DNA of 64,000 nt, taken from WHSW01 sp963846165 (GTDB taxonomy: Bacteria; Actinomycetota; Thermoleophilia; Solirubrobacterales; 70-9). The notes beneath the pieces were generated by a model. The model was given only the letters and a program-made list of their open reading frames with translations, was not told where the DNA came from and searched no databases. The position numbers and the translations under genes were made by a program. The stretch lies in NCBI GenBank assembly GCA_963846165.1, contig CAWJUU010000005.1, positions 868,001-932,000 of the forward strand, given 5' to 3'. The number at the start of each line of letters is the position of its first letter. The first letter of the stretch is position 1. Positions 38,777-47,695 of the stretch are shown piece after piece.

Positions 38777-39904
38777 GTGAGCACCCTGCCGACCTCCGAG
38801 AGCATCGCCGCCGAGTGGCTGCGCGATGGGCGGCGCGTCGTCGGCGCCACGCTGGTCGAGACGATCGGCTCGGCGCCGCTCGACCCGGGTGCGCAGATGC
38901 TCGTCGACGACCGCGGCAACATCGAGGGCTCGGTGACCGGCGGCTGCGTGGAGGCAGCCCTGGTGGAGGAGGCCCAGCGGATCCTCGGCGGCAAGCCCGC
39001 CGGCATCGTCACCTACGGCGTATCCGACGACGAGGCGGCGGGGGTCGGGCTGATGTGCGGCGGGACCGTGCGGGTATTCGTCCACGAGCATCGCGACGAC
39101 CGGTTGGAGGTGCTCGACGCGGTGGCCGCCGCGCGCGCAGCCGACGAGCCGGTCGCCCTCGCCACCCTCCTCGATGGTGAGCGCGCCGGCGCGACGATGG
39201 TGATCGTGAACGCCGGCGTCTTCGGTGGCCTCGGGGTCACCGACCTGCTCGATCGCTCGGTCGAGCGTGACGGGCGTGGTCAGCTCGACGAGGGGATCTC
39301 GCGGATCCGCCGCTACGGGGCCGGAGGTGAGGTGATGGGTTCCGATCTGGCCGTCTATATCCAGGCTTTCTCGACCCAGCCGCGAATGGTGATCTTCGGC
39401 GCGATCGACTTCTCCGCGGAGATGGCGAAGGTCGCCGCCGAGATCGGCTACCGCGTGACGATCTGCGATGCCCGCGAACCTTTCGTCACCAGCCCGCGAT
39501 TCTCACGAGCCGCCGAGGTCGTGGTCGACTGGCCCGACCGCTACCTCGAGGGCCAGGAGCTGGCCGAGCGGGACGTCGTCCTCGTGTTCACGCACGACCC
39601 GAAGTTCGACGAGCCCGCGCTGATCGAGGCACTGGCCACTGACGCCGGATACATCGGGGCGCTCGGCAGTCGCAGGACCCAGGAGAGGCGAATCGAACGG
39701 CTGCGCGATGCGGGCATCGACGACGCGTCGATCGCCAGGATTCACGCGCCCTGCGGACTCGACATCGGCGCCCGCACACCGCCCGAGACGGTGGTCTCGA
39801 TCCTCGCCGAGGTGATCGCCGTGCGCACCGGTCGTTCGGGCGAGAGCCTGCGGGAGACCAGCGGGCCGATTCATCCGCAGACCGCCACGGCGGACGCTCG
39901 TTAG
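38777..39904 (+). CDS. XdhC/CoxI-family molybdenum cofactor maturation protein
   Basis: The 375-residue protein starts with GTG (MSTLPTSESIAAEWL). It has the full XdhC layout. The N-terminal domain holds IEGSVTGGCVEAALVEEA and VGLMCGGTVRVFVHEH, with the two conserved cysteines. A Rossmann domain follows with RMVIFGAIDFSAEMAKVAAE, then GYIGALGSRRTQERRIERL and GLDIGARTPPETVVSILAEV. XdhC binds and helps sulfurate the molybdenum cofactor before insertion. It is the second such gene here, after the XdhC-YHS fusion, and is transcribed away from the cox array. Confidence 0.92.
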   Translation: MSTLPTSESIAAEWLRDGRRVVGATLVETIGSAPLDPGAQMLVDDRGNIEGSVTGGCVEAALVEEAQRILGGKPAGIVTYGVSDDEAAGVGLMCGGTVRVFVHEHRDDRLEVLDAVAAARAADEPVALATLLDGERAGATMVIVNAGVFGGLGVTDLLDRSVERDGRGQLDEGISRIRRYGAGGEVMGSDLAVYIQAFSTQPRMVIFGAIDFSAEMAKVAAEIGYRVTICDAREPFVTSPRFSRAAEVVVDWPDRYLEGQELAERDVVLVFTHDPKFDEPALIEALATDAGYIGALGSRRTQERRIERLRDAGIDDASIARIHAPCGLDIGARTPPETVVSILAEVIAVRTGRSGESLRETSGPIHPQTATADAR

Positions 39905-39973
39905 CGCCGATTCGGGACCTGATGTCGAGGCGCTCGGCGCGTAGTCTGCGGCCACTTGATCGAAGGGAGCGGG

Positions 39974-40207
39974 ATGAATGCACGCGAGTGGATCGACGCC
40001 TTCGCCGCCGAGATCGGCGCCGAGCCGCCGACCGACGACGAGATCACTGCGATTCTCGACCTGGCGGCGGTTGCCGCGCACTCGTCGGAGCGGATCGCGG
40101 CGCCGGTCTGCTGCTGGATCGGCGGCCGCACCGGCGCGTCGCTGCCCGAGCTTGCGGCGGCCGCCGAACGCATCGGCGGCGACTCGGGACCGGACGACGG
40201 GGTGTGA
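39974..40207 (+). CDS. Small DUF6457-like protein
   Basis: The 77-residue protein starts MNAREWIDAFAAEIGAEPPT and is short, helical and soluble; a ribosome binding site (GGGAGCGGG) precedes it. PTDDEITAILDLAAVAAHSS and RTGASLPELAAAAERIG match the DUF6457 family, which occurs near molybdopterin and formate dehydrogenase genes. The function is unknown. It sits between xdhC and the molybdoenzyme gene. Confidence 0.8.
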   Translation: MNAREWIDAFAAEIGAEPPTDDEITAILDLAAVAAHSSERIAAPVCCWIGGRTGASLPELAAAAERIGGDSGPDDGV

Positions 40208-40209
40208 GG

Positions 40210-40275
40210 GCGGCGAGCTCTGGCGCTACCCGGTCAAGGGGCTGCGCGGCGAGCAGGTCGAGCGGCTCCCATGTG
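40210..40275 (+). pseudogene. MOSC-domain N-terminal remnant
   Basis: The stretch encodes GELWRYPVKGLRGEQVERLP, which resembles the opening of MOSC-domain proteins (ELWRYPVKSxxGE). It has no matching C-terminal part, and the molybdoenzyme gene begins about 20 bp later. It looks like the stub left after a deletion, or an assembly join. MOSC proteins handle molybdenum-cofactor sulfur, so the context fits. Confidence 0.5.
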
Positions 40276-40296
40276 GACAATCGAGATCGCGGCGCC

Positions 40297-42517
40297 ATGG
40301 CCACCGAGGAGAAGGTCACCTACTGCCGGATCTGCGAGCCGCTCTGCGGCATGGTCGCGACGGTCGAGGACGGGCGCGTGACCAAGCTCCGGCCCGACGC
40401 CGACCACCCGCTCTCCGACGGCTTCGCCTGCCCGAAGGGGATCGCGATGACCGAGGTCCAGAACGACCCCGACCGCGTGCCTGCACCCGCTGCGCCGCAA
40501 GCGCCGACGGCGAGCTTCGAGCGCGTCACCTGGGACGAGGCGCTCGACGAGATCGGCGAGCGCCTGCGGCGCGATCCGTCGAGCGCCACGGCGGCGACTC
40601 GGTCGGCTGGTACATGGGCAACCCCGGCGCCTTCTCCTACTCGCACCCGCTCTGGGTCAAGGGCTTCCTCGACGCGCTCGGCTCGCCGCACTACTACACC
40701 GCCTCCTCGCAGGACGTCTCCAACCGCTTCGCCGCGAGCTGCGCTCCTCTACGGCTCGCCCTTCCTGGTCCCGATCCCCGACCTCGCGCGCACCGACTTC
40801 CTGCTCATCGTCGGCGCCAACCCGCTGGTCTCGCACGGCGAGCGTGATGACCGCGCCGCGGGTCAAGGACCAGCTGCACGCGATCACCGCGCGCGGCGGG
40901 CGCGTCGTCGTCGTCGACCCGCGGCGCTCGGAGACCGCCGCGCGTTCGAGCACCTCGCCGTCAACCCCGACTCCGACGCCTGGCTGCTGCTGTCGCTGCT
41001 GGAGGTGATCTTCGCCGAGGGGCTCGAGGACCGCGGCGCGATCGCGCGCCAGTCGCCGGGATCGAGGCCCTGCGCGAGCTGGTCGCCGCGCACCCGCCGG
41101 AGGCGACCGAGACGCCCACCGGCGTCGCGGCCGACGAGGTCCGCGAGCTCGCCCGCGACCTCGCTCGGCGCCGAGCGGCGCGGCGGTCTACGGGCGCACC
41201 GGCTCCTGCCTCGGGCGCAACGGCACCCTCGTCTCCTTCCTGCTCGACGCGCTCAACGTCGTCAGCGGCAACCTCGACCGCGAGGGCGGGGCGATGTTCG
41301 GCGACCCGCCGATCGACTTCGAGCCGGTCGCGGACCTGCTCGGCTTCGGCACCTACGCGCAAGGTGCGCTCGCGGATCGGCGGCCTGCCCGACGTGCTCG
41401 GCTCAGCTGCCGGCCTCGCTGATGGCGAAGGAGATCACGACGCCCGGCGACGGGCCAGATGCGGGCGCTGTTCGTCTCCGCCGGCAACCCGGTGCTCTCG
41501 GTGCCCAACGGCGACGAGCTCGAGGCGGCGCTGGCCGAGCTCGAGCTCTCGGTCGCGATCGACCTCTACGTCACCGACACCGCCCGCCACGCCGACTTCG
41601 TCCTCCCGGCGACGACGTTGCTACGAGCGCGAGGACTTCCCGCTCCCGTTCCTCGCCCTGTTCACGACGCCGTTCATCCAGATGACCGAGGCGGTGGTCG
41701 AGCCGCGCGGCGAGGCGCGCCAGGAGTGGGAGGTGATCGAGGAGATCGCCGAGCGGATCGGCGTCGTGCCGTCGAGCGCGCTGGCCGCTGCGCCAGCTCG
41801 GCACGCCTCGGGGTCAAGCTCTCGCCGCGGCGGCTGGTCGACCTGCTCCTGCGCAGCGGGCCCGAGGGGCGACCTGTTCGGGCTCCGCCGCGGCGGCCTC
41901 AGCCTCGAAGAAGCTGCGCGAGAACCCGCACGGGATCGTGCTCGCCGAGCACCTGGCGCCCGGCGTGCTCGGCAAGCAGATCCGCCACCGAGCGGCAAGC
42001 GGGTCCGGCTCGACCCGCCCGAGATCGTGGCCGAGGCCGAGCGGCTGGCGGCCCAGAACGGCCGACGACCCCGGCTTCCCGCTGCGGCTGATCGGCCTGC
42101 GCGAGCTGCGCTCGCACAACTCCTGGATGCACAACGCCGAGCTGCTGATGCGCGGCGGGCGCGCGCCACTCCGCGCGCGTCCACCCCGAAGACGCGCGCG
42201 GGCTCGGGCTCGAGCGACGGCGAGCGCTGCCGGATCACCTCGCCGCACGGCGCGATCGAGATCGCCGTCAAGGTCACCGACGAGGTCAAGCGCGGCACGA
42301 TCGCCGTCCCGCACGGCTGGGGCCACGCAGCGGCGGCTGGCGGGTCGCCAACGCGGCCGGCGGCGCCAACGTCAACCTGCTCGCCTCCTCCGACCCCGAC
42401 GACCTCGAGCGGCTCGCCGGGATGGCGTTCCTGAACGGGATCCCGGTGCGGCTCGAGCCGGTCGCCGCCGAGGTGGTCGCGGACGGCGACGCGCAAGCGG
42501 ACGTCGTCGGCGACTGA
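40297..42517 (+). CDS. Molybdopterin oxidoreductase, formate-dehydrogenase-like (many frameshifts)
   Basis: The N-terminus, MATEEKVTYCRICEPLCGMV, then DGFACPKGIAMTE, binds a [4Fe-4S] cluster (CxxCxxxC...C). The body matches the DMSO reductase/formate dehydrogenase superfamily: VGWYMGNPGAFSYSHPLWVK, LLIVGANPLVSHG, GRVVVVDPRRSETAA, FVSAGNPVLSVPNGDELE, and a C-terminal domain ending LNGIPVRLEPVAAEVVADG. The coding frame changes at least ten times between about 40580 and 42350, roughly every 150 bp, with family sequence continuing after each change. The repaired length is about 735 residues. The Mo-ligand residue cannot be read safely, so the substrate is open; formate is a guess. Confidence 0.85.
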
Positions 42518-42561
42518 GCGGTCACCTCACGAGCACGCTTCGAGGTCGAGTGCGCGTCTTT

Positions 42562-42579
42562 GCATGCACAAGTGCATGC
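42562..42579. promoter_or_regulatory. Perfect palindrome upstream of antitoxin remnant
   Basis: GCATGCAC, AA, GTGCATGC forms a perfect 8-bp-arm palindrome 16 bp before the antitoxin ATG. Type II antitoxins usually bind such operators in front of their own genes, so this is probably the autoregulatory site. Confidence 0.7.
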
Positions 42580-43898
42580 TAGGCTTCCGGAAACGATGGC
42601 GAACGTGCAGATCCGAGACTTTCCCGACGACCTCCACGAGCGGCTGCGCAGATCAGGCGGCTAGCGCGTGGCGAATCGCTGACGGCTACTGCGTCGCAGA
42701 TCAGCCGCATCGCGGATGCGGCAGGGTCGATGGCCGAGGGCTGGCGGCGGTCGAGCGAGCTCGAGCCGGGAATCGGGGCCCGTGGGCGTGCTGAGCTGCT
42801 CCGTGCAGGCGTCAGCAGGCCGGACGGGAGTGAGGTCGTCGATGCGTCGGCGATCGTCGAGCTGCTCGCAGAGGTCGACGACCGAGGGCCGTCCGGGCCG
42901 ACTGGCGTCGGACGAGGTGGTTCGCTCCGGAGCTGACTCGATCTCGAGTGGGAACGCCGTGGCCGTGCAGGCGCCTTCCGCCGTGCGACTACGAGCGCCG
43001 CGCGCACGCGCTCGAGCACCCGCAGCGCCCCGAGGTTGCGCTGGTTGTAGCCATAGCGAAGGCCCGCGCGGGTGAAGTCGAAGGCCGCGCAGCCGATCGG
43101 CTCGGCGCAGCCGCCGTAGAGGTTGGGGTGGATCCCGTCCGCGCTGATCCCCGAGTGCACCATCCGCTCGTCGCGAAGCGCCCGCCAGTAGTTCCACAGC
43201 GGCACGCTCGACTCGCGCGCGACCCGGATCACGCGCCGGTTGAACCGCGTCGCGCGCCGGTTTTGCCGCGGCTTGTCGAGCCGCGGTGGGATCGTGCTCA
43301 GGACCGGGACCACGCCGGCCTCGACCGAGCGGGCGACGATCTCGGTCAGGTTCGCGGCGTAGGCGCGCTGGGTGAAGTGCTCGACGTCGTTGGTCCCGTA
43401 CATCACCAGTGCCACCGCGGGGCGGATCAGCCGGTACTCACATTCGAGCGCGCTGAGGCCGTTGCACCCGGCCGGCGGGTCGCCGAGGGGCGCGAGCGCG
43501 TCGCCGGCGTCCCAGCCGGTGACCGCGACCGCGCTCGCGCGCGAGAACGAGTTCGCGCGGTCGCACCAGACCGACGCGTAGGCCGCGGGGAAGGTGCGGC
43601 GGCCGAAGTGCTCGCGGGTGGCGGCAAGCGCGGCCCAACGACCCCAGGCGGGCTGCTCGCAGGCGAGGTCGGCAAGGAAGGAACCCGACTCGGTGATGCT
43701 GTCGCCGACCTTGGCGAAGACGTCGGCGTGGTTGCCGAGCGCCTCGCCGGCGTCGGCGATCTCGCGCACGTGCTCGCCGACCGCACCGGTGAGCGGCGGG
43801 ATCACCGGCTCGGTGTGAAGCCCGCGCGCCACGGCGGCCGGCGCCGCGACGAGCGCGAGCGCAAGCGCGGCGAGCAGGGTTCGGCGCGCGGCGGTCAC
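42579..43898 (-). CDS. Secreted SGNH/GDSL hydrolase
   Basis: A GTG start gives VTAARRTLLAALALALVAAP, a signal peptide cut after AVA. Family motifs follow: VGDSITESGSFLADLAC (block I, catalytic Ser), ALVMYGTNDVEHFTQR (block III, Asn) and SADGIHPNLYGG (block V, Asp-x-x-His). The catalytic domain ends near 42960 at LERVRAALVVARRKAPAR. The frame then stays open antisense to the toxin-antitoxin remnant to 42579, which is probably a lost or shifted stop rather than real protein. The substrate may be an ester or glycan acetyl group. It follows mobA by 13 bp. Confidence 0.83.
   Translation of the reverse strand: MTAARRTLLAALALALVAAPAAVARGLHTEPVIPPLTGAVGEHVREIADAGEALGNHADVFAKVGDSITESGSFLADLACEQPAWGRWAALAATREHFGRRTFPAAYASVWCDRANSFSRASAVAVTGWDAGDALAPLGDPPAGCNGLSALECEYRLIRPAVALVMYGTNDVEHFTQRAYAANLTEIVARSVEAGVVPVLSTIPPRLDKPRQNRRATRFNRRVIRVARESSVPLWNYWRALRDERMVHSGISADGIHPNLYGGCAEPIGCAAFDFTRAGLRYGYNQRNLGALRVLERVRAALVVARRKAPARPRRSHSRSSQLRSEPPRPTPVGPDGPRSSTSASSSTIADASTTSLPSGLLTPARSSSARPRAPIPGSSSLDRRQPSAIDPAASAMRLICDAVAVSDSPRASRLICAAARGGRRESLGSARSPSFPEA
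42596..42955 (+). pseudogene. Degraded VapBC-type toxin-antitoxin module
   Basis: The start, MANVQIRDFPDDLHERLR, is the ribbon-helix-helix DNA-binding opening of FitA/VapB antitoxins. The frame breaks at about 42648 and continues as IRRLARGESLTATASQISRI. Further on, the same frame gives EVVDASAIVELL, the first strand of a PIN-domain toxin with its catalytic Asp. The toxin then stops at 42936, with only about 30 residues left. The remaining PIN acidic residues are absent, so the toxin is presumed dead. The 3' end is overlain by the opposite-strand SGNH hydrolase frame. Confidence 0.65.
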
Positions 43899-43911
43899 GC
43901 CCGGCTCGATC

Positions 43912-44553
43912 TCAGCCCGGCGCGGTCGTCCGCAGCCCGCCCCGCAGCCCGCGGACGAAGCGGCCGGTGCGCCCGAGCAGGCGCTCGGCGGTGACCAGGT
44001 CGGCGGGCGAGTTGACGTTGAAGACGATCCGCGCCGGATCGCCGAAGCGGCCGATCTGATCCTCGCTGACGATGTGCGGATCGAGCGGCGCGACCGCATC
44101 CCGCATCGACGCGCCCTCGCCAAGCGCCTCGGCGAGCTGCCCGGCGACCGAGGGCGAGTAGCGGCCGAGCAGGGGATGCAGGCGCCCCTCGACCTCGCAC
44201 ACCGCGACCTCCTGCTCGAGCGCGGCGAGCCAGGAGAGGAACTTCGCCGGCACCAGCGGCATGTCGCACGCGATCGCCACCACCCCGCGCCCGGCGCTGG
44301 CATAGAGCGCGGTGATCAGCCCGGTGAGCGGGTGGCGTGGCTCGTCGGGCTCGCTGAGCACGCGGCAGTCGACGTGCGGCAATCGGGAGTCGGGCTTGGC
44401 GACGACGACCGGCTCGAGCCCGGCGGAGCCGACCGTGCCGACGATCCTCGCGAGCATCGGCCGGCCGGCAAGCTCGGCCATCGGCTTCGGCTCCCCCATC
44501 CGGGTGGAAAGACCCCCGGCGAGCACGGCTCCGACGCTCACGGCCCGTTTCAT
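43912..44553 (-). CDS. mobA: Molybdenum cofactor guanylyltransferase MobA
   Basis: MobA attaches GMP to molybdopterin to form the bis-MGD cofactor of DMSO-reductase-type enzymes, such as the molybdoenzyme next door. The 213-residue protein has the nucleotide-binding loop VGAVLAGGLSTRMGEPKPMA, the metal-binding VVAIACDMPLVPAKFLSWLA and the late FNVNSPADLVTAERLLG. The start at 44553 was chosen because the upstream open frame lies antisense to moeA. moeA is divergent 48 bp away. Confidence 0.93.
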   Translation of the reverse strand: MKRAVSVGAVLAGGLSTRMGEPKPMAELAGRPMLARIVGTVGSAGLEPVVVAKPDSRLPHVDCRVLSEPDEPRHPLTGLITALYASAGRGVVAIACDMPLVPAKFLSWLAALEQEVAVCEVEGRLHPLLGRYSPSVAGQLAEALGEGASMRDAVAPLDPHIVSEDQIGRFGDPARIVFNVNSPADLVTAERLLGRTGRFVRGLRGGLRTTAPG

Positions 44554-44601
44554 CGGAACCATCGTGACACCGAATAGCCTCAGCGGCGGGAAATCGAAAA
44601 C

Positions 44602-45858
44602 ATGGGCTCCGGGCTGATCGAGATCGATGAGGCGCGACGGCTGGTCGCCGAGCGGGTGCGCGGCACCGGCTTGGAGCGCGTCGGGGTCACCGATGCACTG
44701 GGCCGGGTGCTGGCCGAGGACGTCTCCAGCGCCGACGACGTGCCTGGGTTCGACAACTCGGCGATGGACGGGTACGCGGTCCGAGCCGCCGACACCGCCG
44801 GCGCATCCGCCGGGCGGCCGGCACGCCTGCCTGTGATCGCCGAGTCTCGCGCAGGGCACCCGGCGCAGCGCGGCCTCGGCGCCGGGGAGGCGATCGCGAT
44901 CTCGACCGGGGCGATGGTTCCCGAGGGCGCCGATGCCGTGGTCCGAGTCGAGGACACCGACTGCGGCACGGGGCCGGTCGAGGTTCGCGTCGAGGTCGAG
45001 CCCGGTCGCGACATCCGGCGCGCCGGCGAGGACATCGGCGCCGGGGAGGTGGTGCTCACCGCAGGAGCCGACCTCGGGCCGGCCGAGCTCGGGGTGCTGG
45101 TCTCAGTCGGTCTCGGTGAGGTCGCCTGCGCCCGGCGGCCCCGCGTCAGCGTGCTGACCACCGGCGACGAGCTTCAGGAGCCGGGCGAGCCGCTGCGGCC
45201 GGGCGCGATCCGGAACTCCAACGCTCACAGCGTCGGGGCGCTGGTCGCGCGCTCGGGCGCCGAGCTGGCTGCGGTCGAGCTCGTGCCCGATGACCTTGCG
45301 GCCACCACCGCGGCACTCGAGCGCGCGCTCGCGGGCGACGCGACCGTGATCAGCGGTGGCGTTTCGGTGGGCAGGCACGACCACGTTCGCCCCGCCCTCG
45401 CCGCGCTCGGGGCCGAGGACGTGTTCTGGGGCGTCGCGCTGCGCCCCGGCAAGCCCACCTACTTCGGCGTCGGACCGCAGCGAACCCGCCCGGACCGGAC
45501 GCGGGGCGAGGGATCCGGGCGCTGCCTGGTCTTCGGCCTGCCGGGAAACCCGGTCTCGGCGATGATCACCTTCCTGCTCTTCGCCCGGCCCGCGATCCGC
45601 GCGATGCTCGGAGCCATCAACGAGCGCCACGCCGCGACGGCCGTGCTCGACGCCGAATATGAGAAGCAGCCCGGCCGGGCGCACCTGGTCCGCTGCCGGC
45701 TCGAGCTTCGCGACGATGGCTGGCACGCGACCCCGACCAAGGAGCAGGGATCGCACGTGCTCACCTCGATGCTGGGCGCCGACGCGGTCGCGGTGATCCC
45801 CACCGCCAGCGGCACGGTTGCTGCCGGGGAGCGGGTCGAGATCGAGCTGCTCTCCTAG
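44602..45858 (+). CDS. moeA: Molybdopterin molybdotransferase MoeA
   Basis: MoeA inserts molybdate into adenylylated molybdopterin. The 418-residue protein is full length. Conserved segments are DDVPGFDNSAMDGYAVRA (active-site region), ISTGAMVPEGADAVVRVED, VSVLTTGDELQEPGEPLRPG and VFGLPGNPVSAMITFLLFA. A 10-residue insert of charged residues lies before the last motif (TRPDRTRGEGSG). moaDEC follows 20 bp later, in the same direction. Confidence 0.97.
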   Translation: MGSGLIEIDEARRLVAERVRGTGLERVGVTDALGRVLAEDVSSADDVPGFDNSAMDGYAVRAADTAGASAGRPARLPVIAESRAGHPAQRGLGAGEAIAISTGAMVPEGADAVVRVEDTDCGTGPVEVRVEVEPGRDIRRAGEDIGAGEVVLTAGADLGPAELGVLVSVGLGEVACARRPRVSVLTTGDELQEPGEPLRPGAIRNSNAHSVGALVARSGAELAAVELVPDDLAATTAALERALAGDATVISGGVSVGRHDHVRPALAALGAEDVFWGVALRPGKPTYFGVGPQRTRPDRTRGEGSGRCLVFGLPGNPVSAMITFLLFARPAIRAMLGAINERHAATAVLDAEYEKQPGRAHLVRCRLELRDDGWHATPTKEQGSHVLTSMLGADAVAVIPTASGTVAAGERVEIELLS

Positions 45859-45878
45859 CGCGATCTACGATCTGCCCG

Positions 45879-47024
45879 ATGGAAATCGAAGTTCGACTGT
45901 TCGCAGTCTTTCGCGAGCGCGCGGGACGCGACACGCTCGCGCTCGAGCTCGATGAGGGCGCGACCGTCGCCGACGTGCTCGAGGCCGCAGCCCGCGAGCC
46001 TGGCCTCGGCGAGGTGCTGGCCGCGATGCCGGTCCGCGCCGCGCTCAACCGCGAGTACGTCGCCGACGACGCACCGGTCTCCGAAGGCGACGAGCTGGCG
46101 CTGATCCCGCCGGTGAGCGGCGGTGCGACCGCCACACCCCGCGCCCGGGTTACCGAGGATCCGCTTTCGGTCGCCGACCTGGCGGCGGCGGTCGGGCGGC
46201 CCGGCGCCGGCGCGATCGTCGTCTTCTGCGGCACGACGCGCGAGGTCGAGCGGCTCGAGTACGAGGCCTACGGCGAGATGGCGACCGAACGGATCGCCTC
46301 GATCCTCGAGCAGGTGGAGACGAGCCACGGGCTCGAGGCGGCCGCCGCCGAGCACCGCGTCGGCTCGGTGCCGCTCAGTGAGCCGAGCGTCGTCGTCGCG
46401 GTCTCGGCCGCACACCGCGGCGAGGCTTTCGCCGGCGCGCGCGAGGCGATCGACCGGATCAAGGCCGAGGCCCCGATCTGGAAGCGCGAGATCGAGGGCG
46501 GTGGCGATCAGGGCTGGGTCGAGGGCACCGCTCCGGCCGTCCGCGTGCCCGGCCGGCTCACCCACCTCGACGAGTCGGGCAGCGCGCGGATGGTCGACGT
46601 CTCCGCCAAGCCCGAGACGGCGCGCCGGGCGCGCGCCGAGGCGCGGATCCGAATGGCGCCCGAGACGGCGGTGGCGGTGGCGCGCGGCGACGCGCCCAAG
46701 GGGGACGTGCTCAGGACCGCCCGGCTGGCGGGGATCGGGGCGGCGAAGCGGACCTGGGAGCTGATCCCGCTCGCCCACCCGCTGGCGCTCGACTTCGTCG
46801 AGCTCGAGGGCCGCGTCGACGCCGAGGCCGGGCTGGTGCTGCTCTCCGCCGAGGCCGGGACGACCGCCCGGACCGGGGTCGAGATGGAGGCGATGACCGC
46901 CTGCGCGGTCGCCGCGCTGACCGTCTACGACATGGTCAAGGGACTCGAGCGCGGCGTCTCGATCGAGGCGATCGAGCTGGTGGAGAAGAGCGGCGGGCGC
47001 AGCGGCGAGTGGAGGCGGGCGTGA
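45879..47024 (+). CDS. MoaD-MoaE-MoaC triple fusion, molybdopterin synthesis
   Basis: Three cofactor-synthesis proteins are joined in one 381-residue frame without frameshift. MoaD (1-82) ends in the functional PPVSGG at 81-82. MoaE (about 91-225) has VVFCGTTREVERLEYEAYGE and PIWKREIEGGGDQGWVEG with the catalytic Lys. MoaC (about 226-381) has LTHLDESGSARMVDVSAKPE, KGDVLRTARLAGIGAAKRT and IPLAHPLALDFVELEG. MoaC makes cPMP; MoaD/MoaE convert it to molybdopterin. MoaD needs a free C-terminal GG for thiocarboxylation, so cleavage after residue 82 is expected, as in mycobacterial MoaX. The moaB start overlaps its stop. Confidence 0.94.
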   Translation: MEIEVRLFAVFRERAGRDTLALELDEGATVADVLEAAAREPGLGEVLAAMPVRAALNREYVADDAPVSEGDELALIPPVSGGATATPRARVTEDPLSVADLAAAVGRPGAGAIVVFCGTTREVERLEYEAYGEMATERIASILEQVETSHGLEAAAAEHRVGSVPLSEPSVVVAVSAAHRGEAFAGAREAIDRIKAEAPIWKREIEGGGDQGWVEGTAPAVRVPGRLTHLDESGSARMVDVSAKPETARRARAEARIRMAPETAVAVARGDAPKGDVLRTARLAGIGAAKRTWELIPLAHPLALDFVELEGRVDAEAGLVLLSAEAGTTARTGVEMEAMTACAVAALTVYDMVKGLERGVSIEAIELVEKSGGRSGEWRRA

Positions 47025-47551
47025 GCCACGGCGCGCGGGAGCCGGGCGAGATCGGCGCGGCGGTGCTGACGATCTCCACCTCGCGGGCGCGCGGTGAGGG
47101 CGAGGACGAGAGCGGCCCGGCGCTGGCGGCGTTCGCCGAAAGCGTCGGAGCGACGGTGATCGGCACCGAGGTGATCGCCGACCAGCGCGAGCTGATCGAG
47201 GGCCGGTTGCGGTGGTGGTGCGACGAGCGGGGCTGCGAGCTCGTCCTGACGACCGGTGGAACGGGGTTTGCGCCCGACGACGTCACCCCCGAGGCCACCC
47301 GCGCGGTGATCGAGCGCGAGGCCCCGGGGATCGGCGAGGCGATGCGGGCCGCGTCGCGCGAGCACACGGCGATGTGGATGGCCTCCCGCGGGATCGCCGG
47401 CACCCGGGGCCGGGCGCTGATCGTCAACTTCCCCGGCAACCCGCCGGCGATCGAGCAGGCCGGCGCCGCGATCGCCGAGGCGCTCCCGCACATGCTCGGG
47501 CTGCTGACCCGGCGCCACGGCGGCGCGAGCGGCGGAAAACGTCTCACCTGA
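47021..47551 (+). CDS. moaB: Molybdopterin adenylyltransferase MoaB/MogA
   Basis: This enzyme adenylylates molybdopterin before MoeA inserts molybdate. The 176-residue product has AAVLTISTSRARGEGEDESG at the start, the signature LTTGGTGFAPDDVTPEAT and, near the end, LIVNFPGNPPAIEQAG. The GTG start at 47021 overlaps the moaDEC stop. With moaA, moeA and mobA all in this window, every core step of the pathway is covered. Confidence 0.95.
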   Translation: MSHGAREPGEIGAAVLTISTSRARGEGEDESGPALAAFAESVGATVIGTEVIADQRELIEGRLRWWCDERGCELVLTTGGTGFAPDDVTPEATRAVIEREAPGIGEAMRAASREHTAMWMASRGIAGTRGRALIVNFPGNPPAIEQAGAAIAEALPHMLGLLTRRHGGASGGKRLT

Positions 47552-47575
47552 AGACGAAATCAGCCACTCGCGGCT

Positions 47576-47601
47576 AATCGGGGCGCCCGGATTTGAACCG
47601 G
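47576..47601 (-). other. tRNA-Pro 3'-end copy, att-like site 1
   Basis: Twenty-six bases are identical to the last part of the tRNA-Pro gene at 55315-55388, from the discriminator region through the T arm. The rest of the tRNA is absent. Similarity to the copy at 52167-52192 continues nine more bases (ATATACGGG), which the tRNA gene lacks. This is the expected scar at the far end of an element integrated at the tRNA. Confidence 0.85.
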
Positions 47602-47695
47602 ATATACGGGCGGCGCTGGGGTGTGCTCCCGCATGTTCATAGGGCGCATCTCGGGGGATCCGCGAGCGGCTCCTAGCAACCGCGAGAAATAGCCG

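Noticed and set aside
45879..47024. MoaD-MoaE-MoaC fusion as an artefact of lost stop codons
   Set aside because: All three domains are in one continuous frame with intact motifs and direct junctions. A single indel would change the frame, so an artefact would need precise in-frame losses at both junctions.
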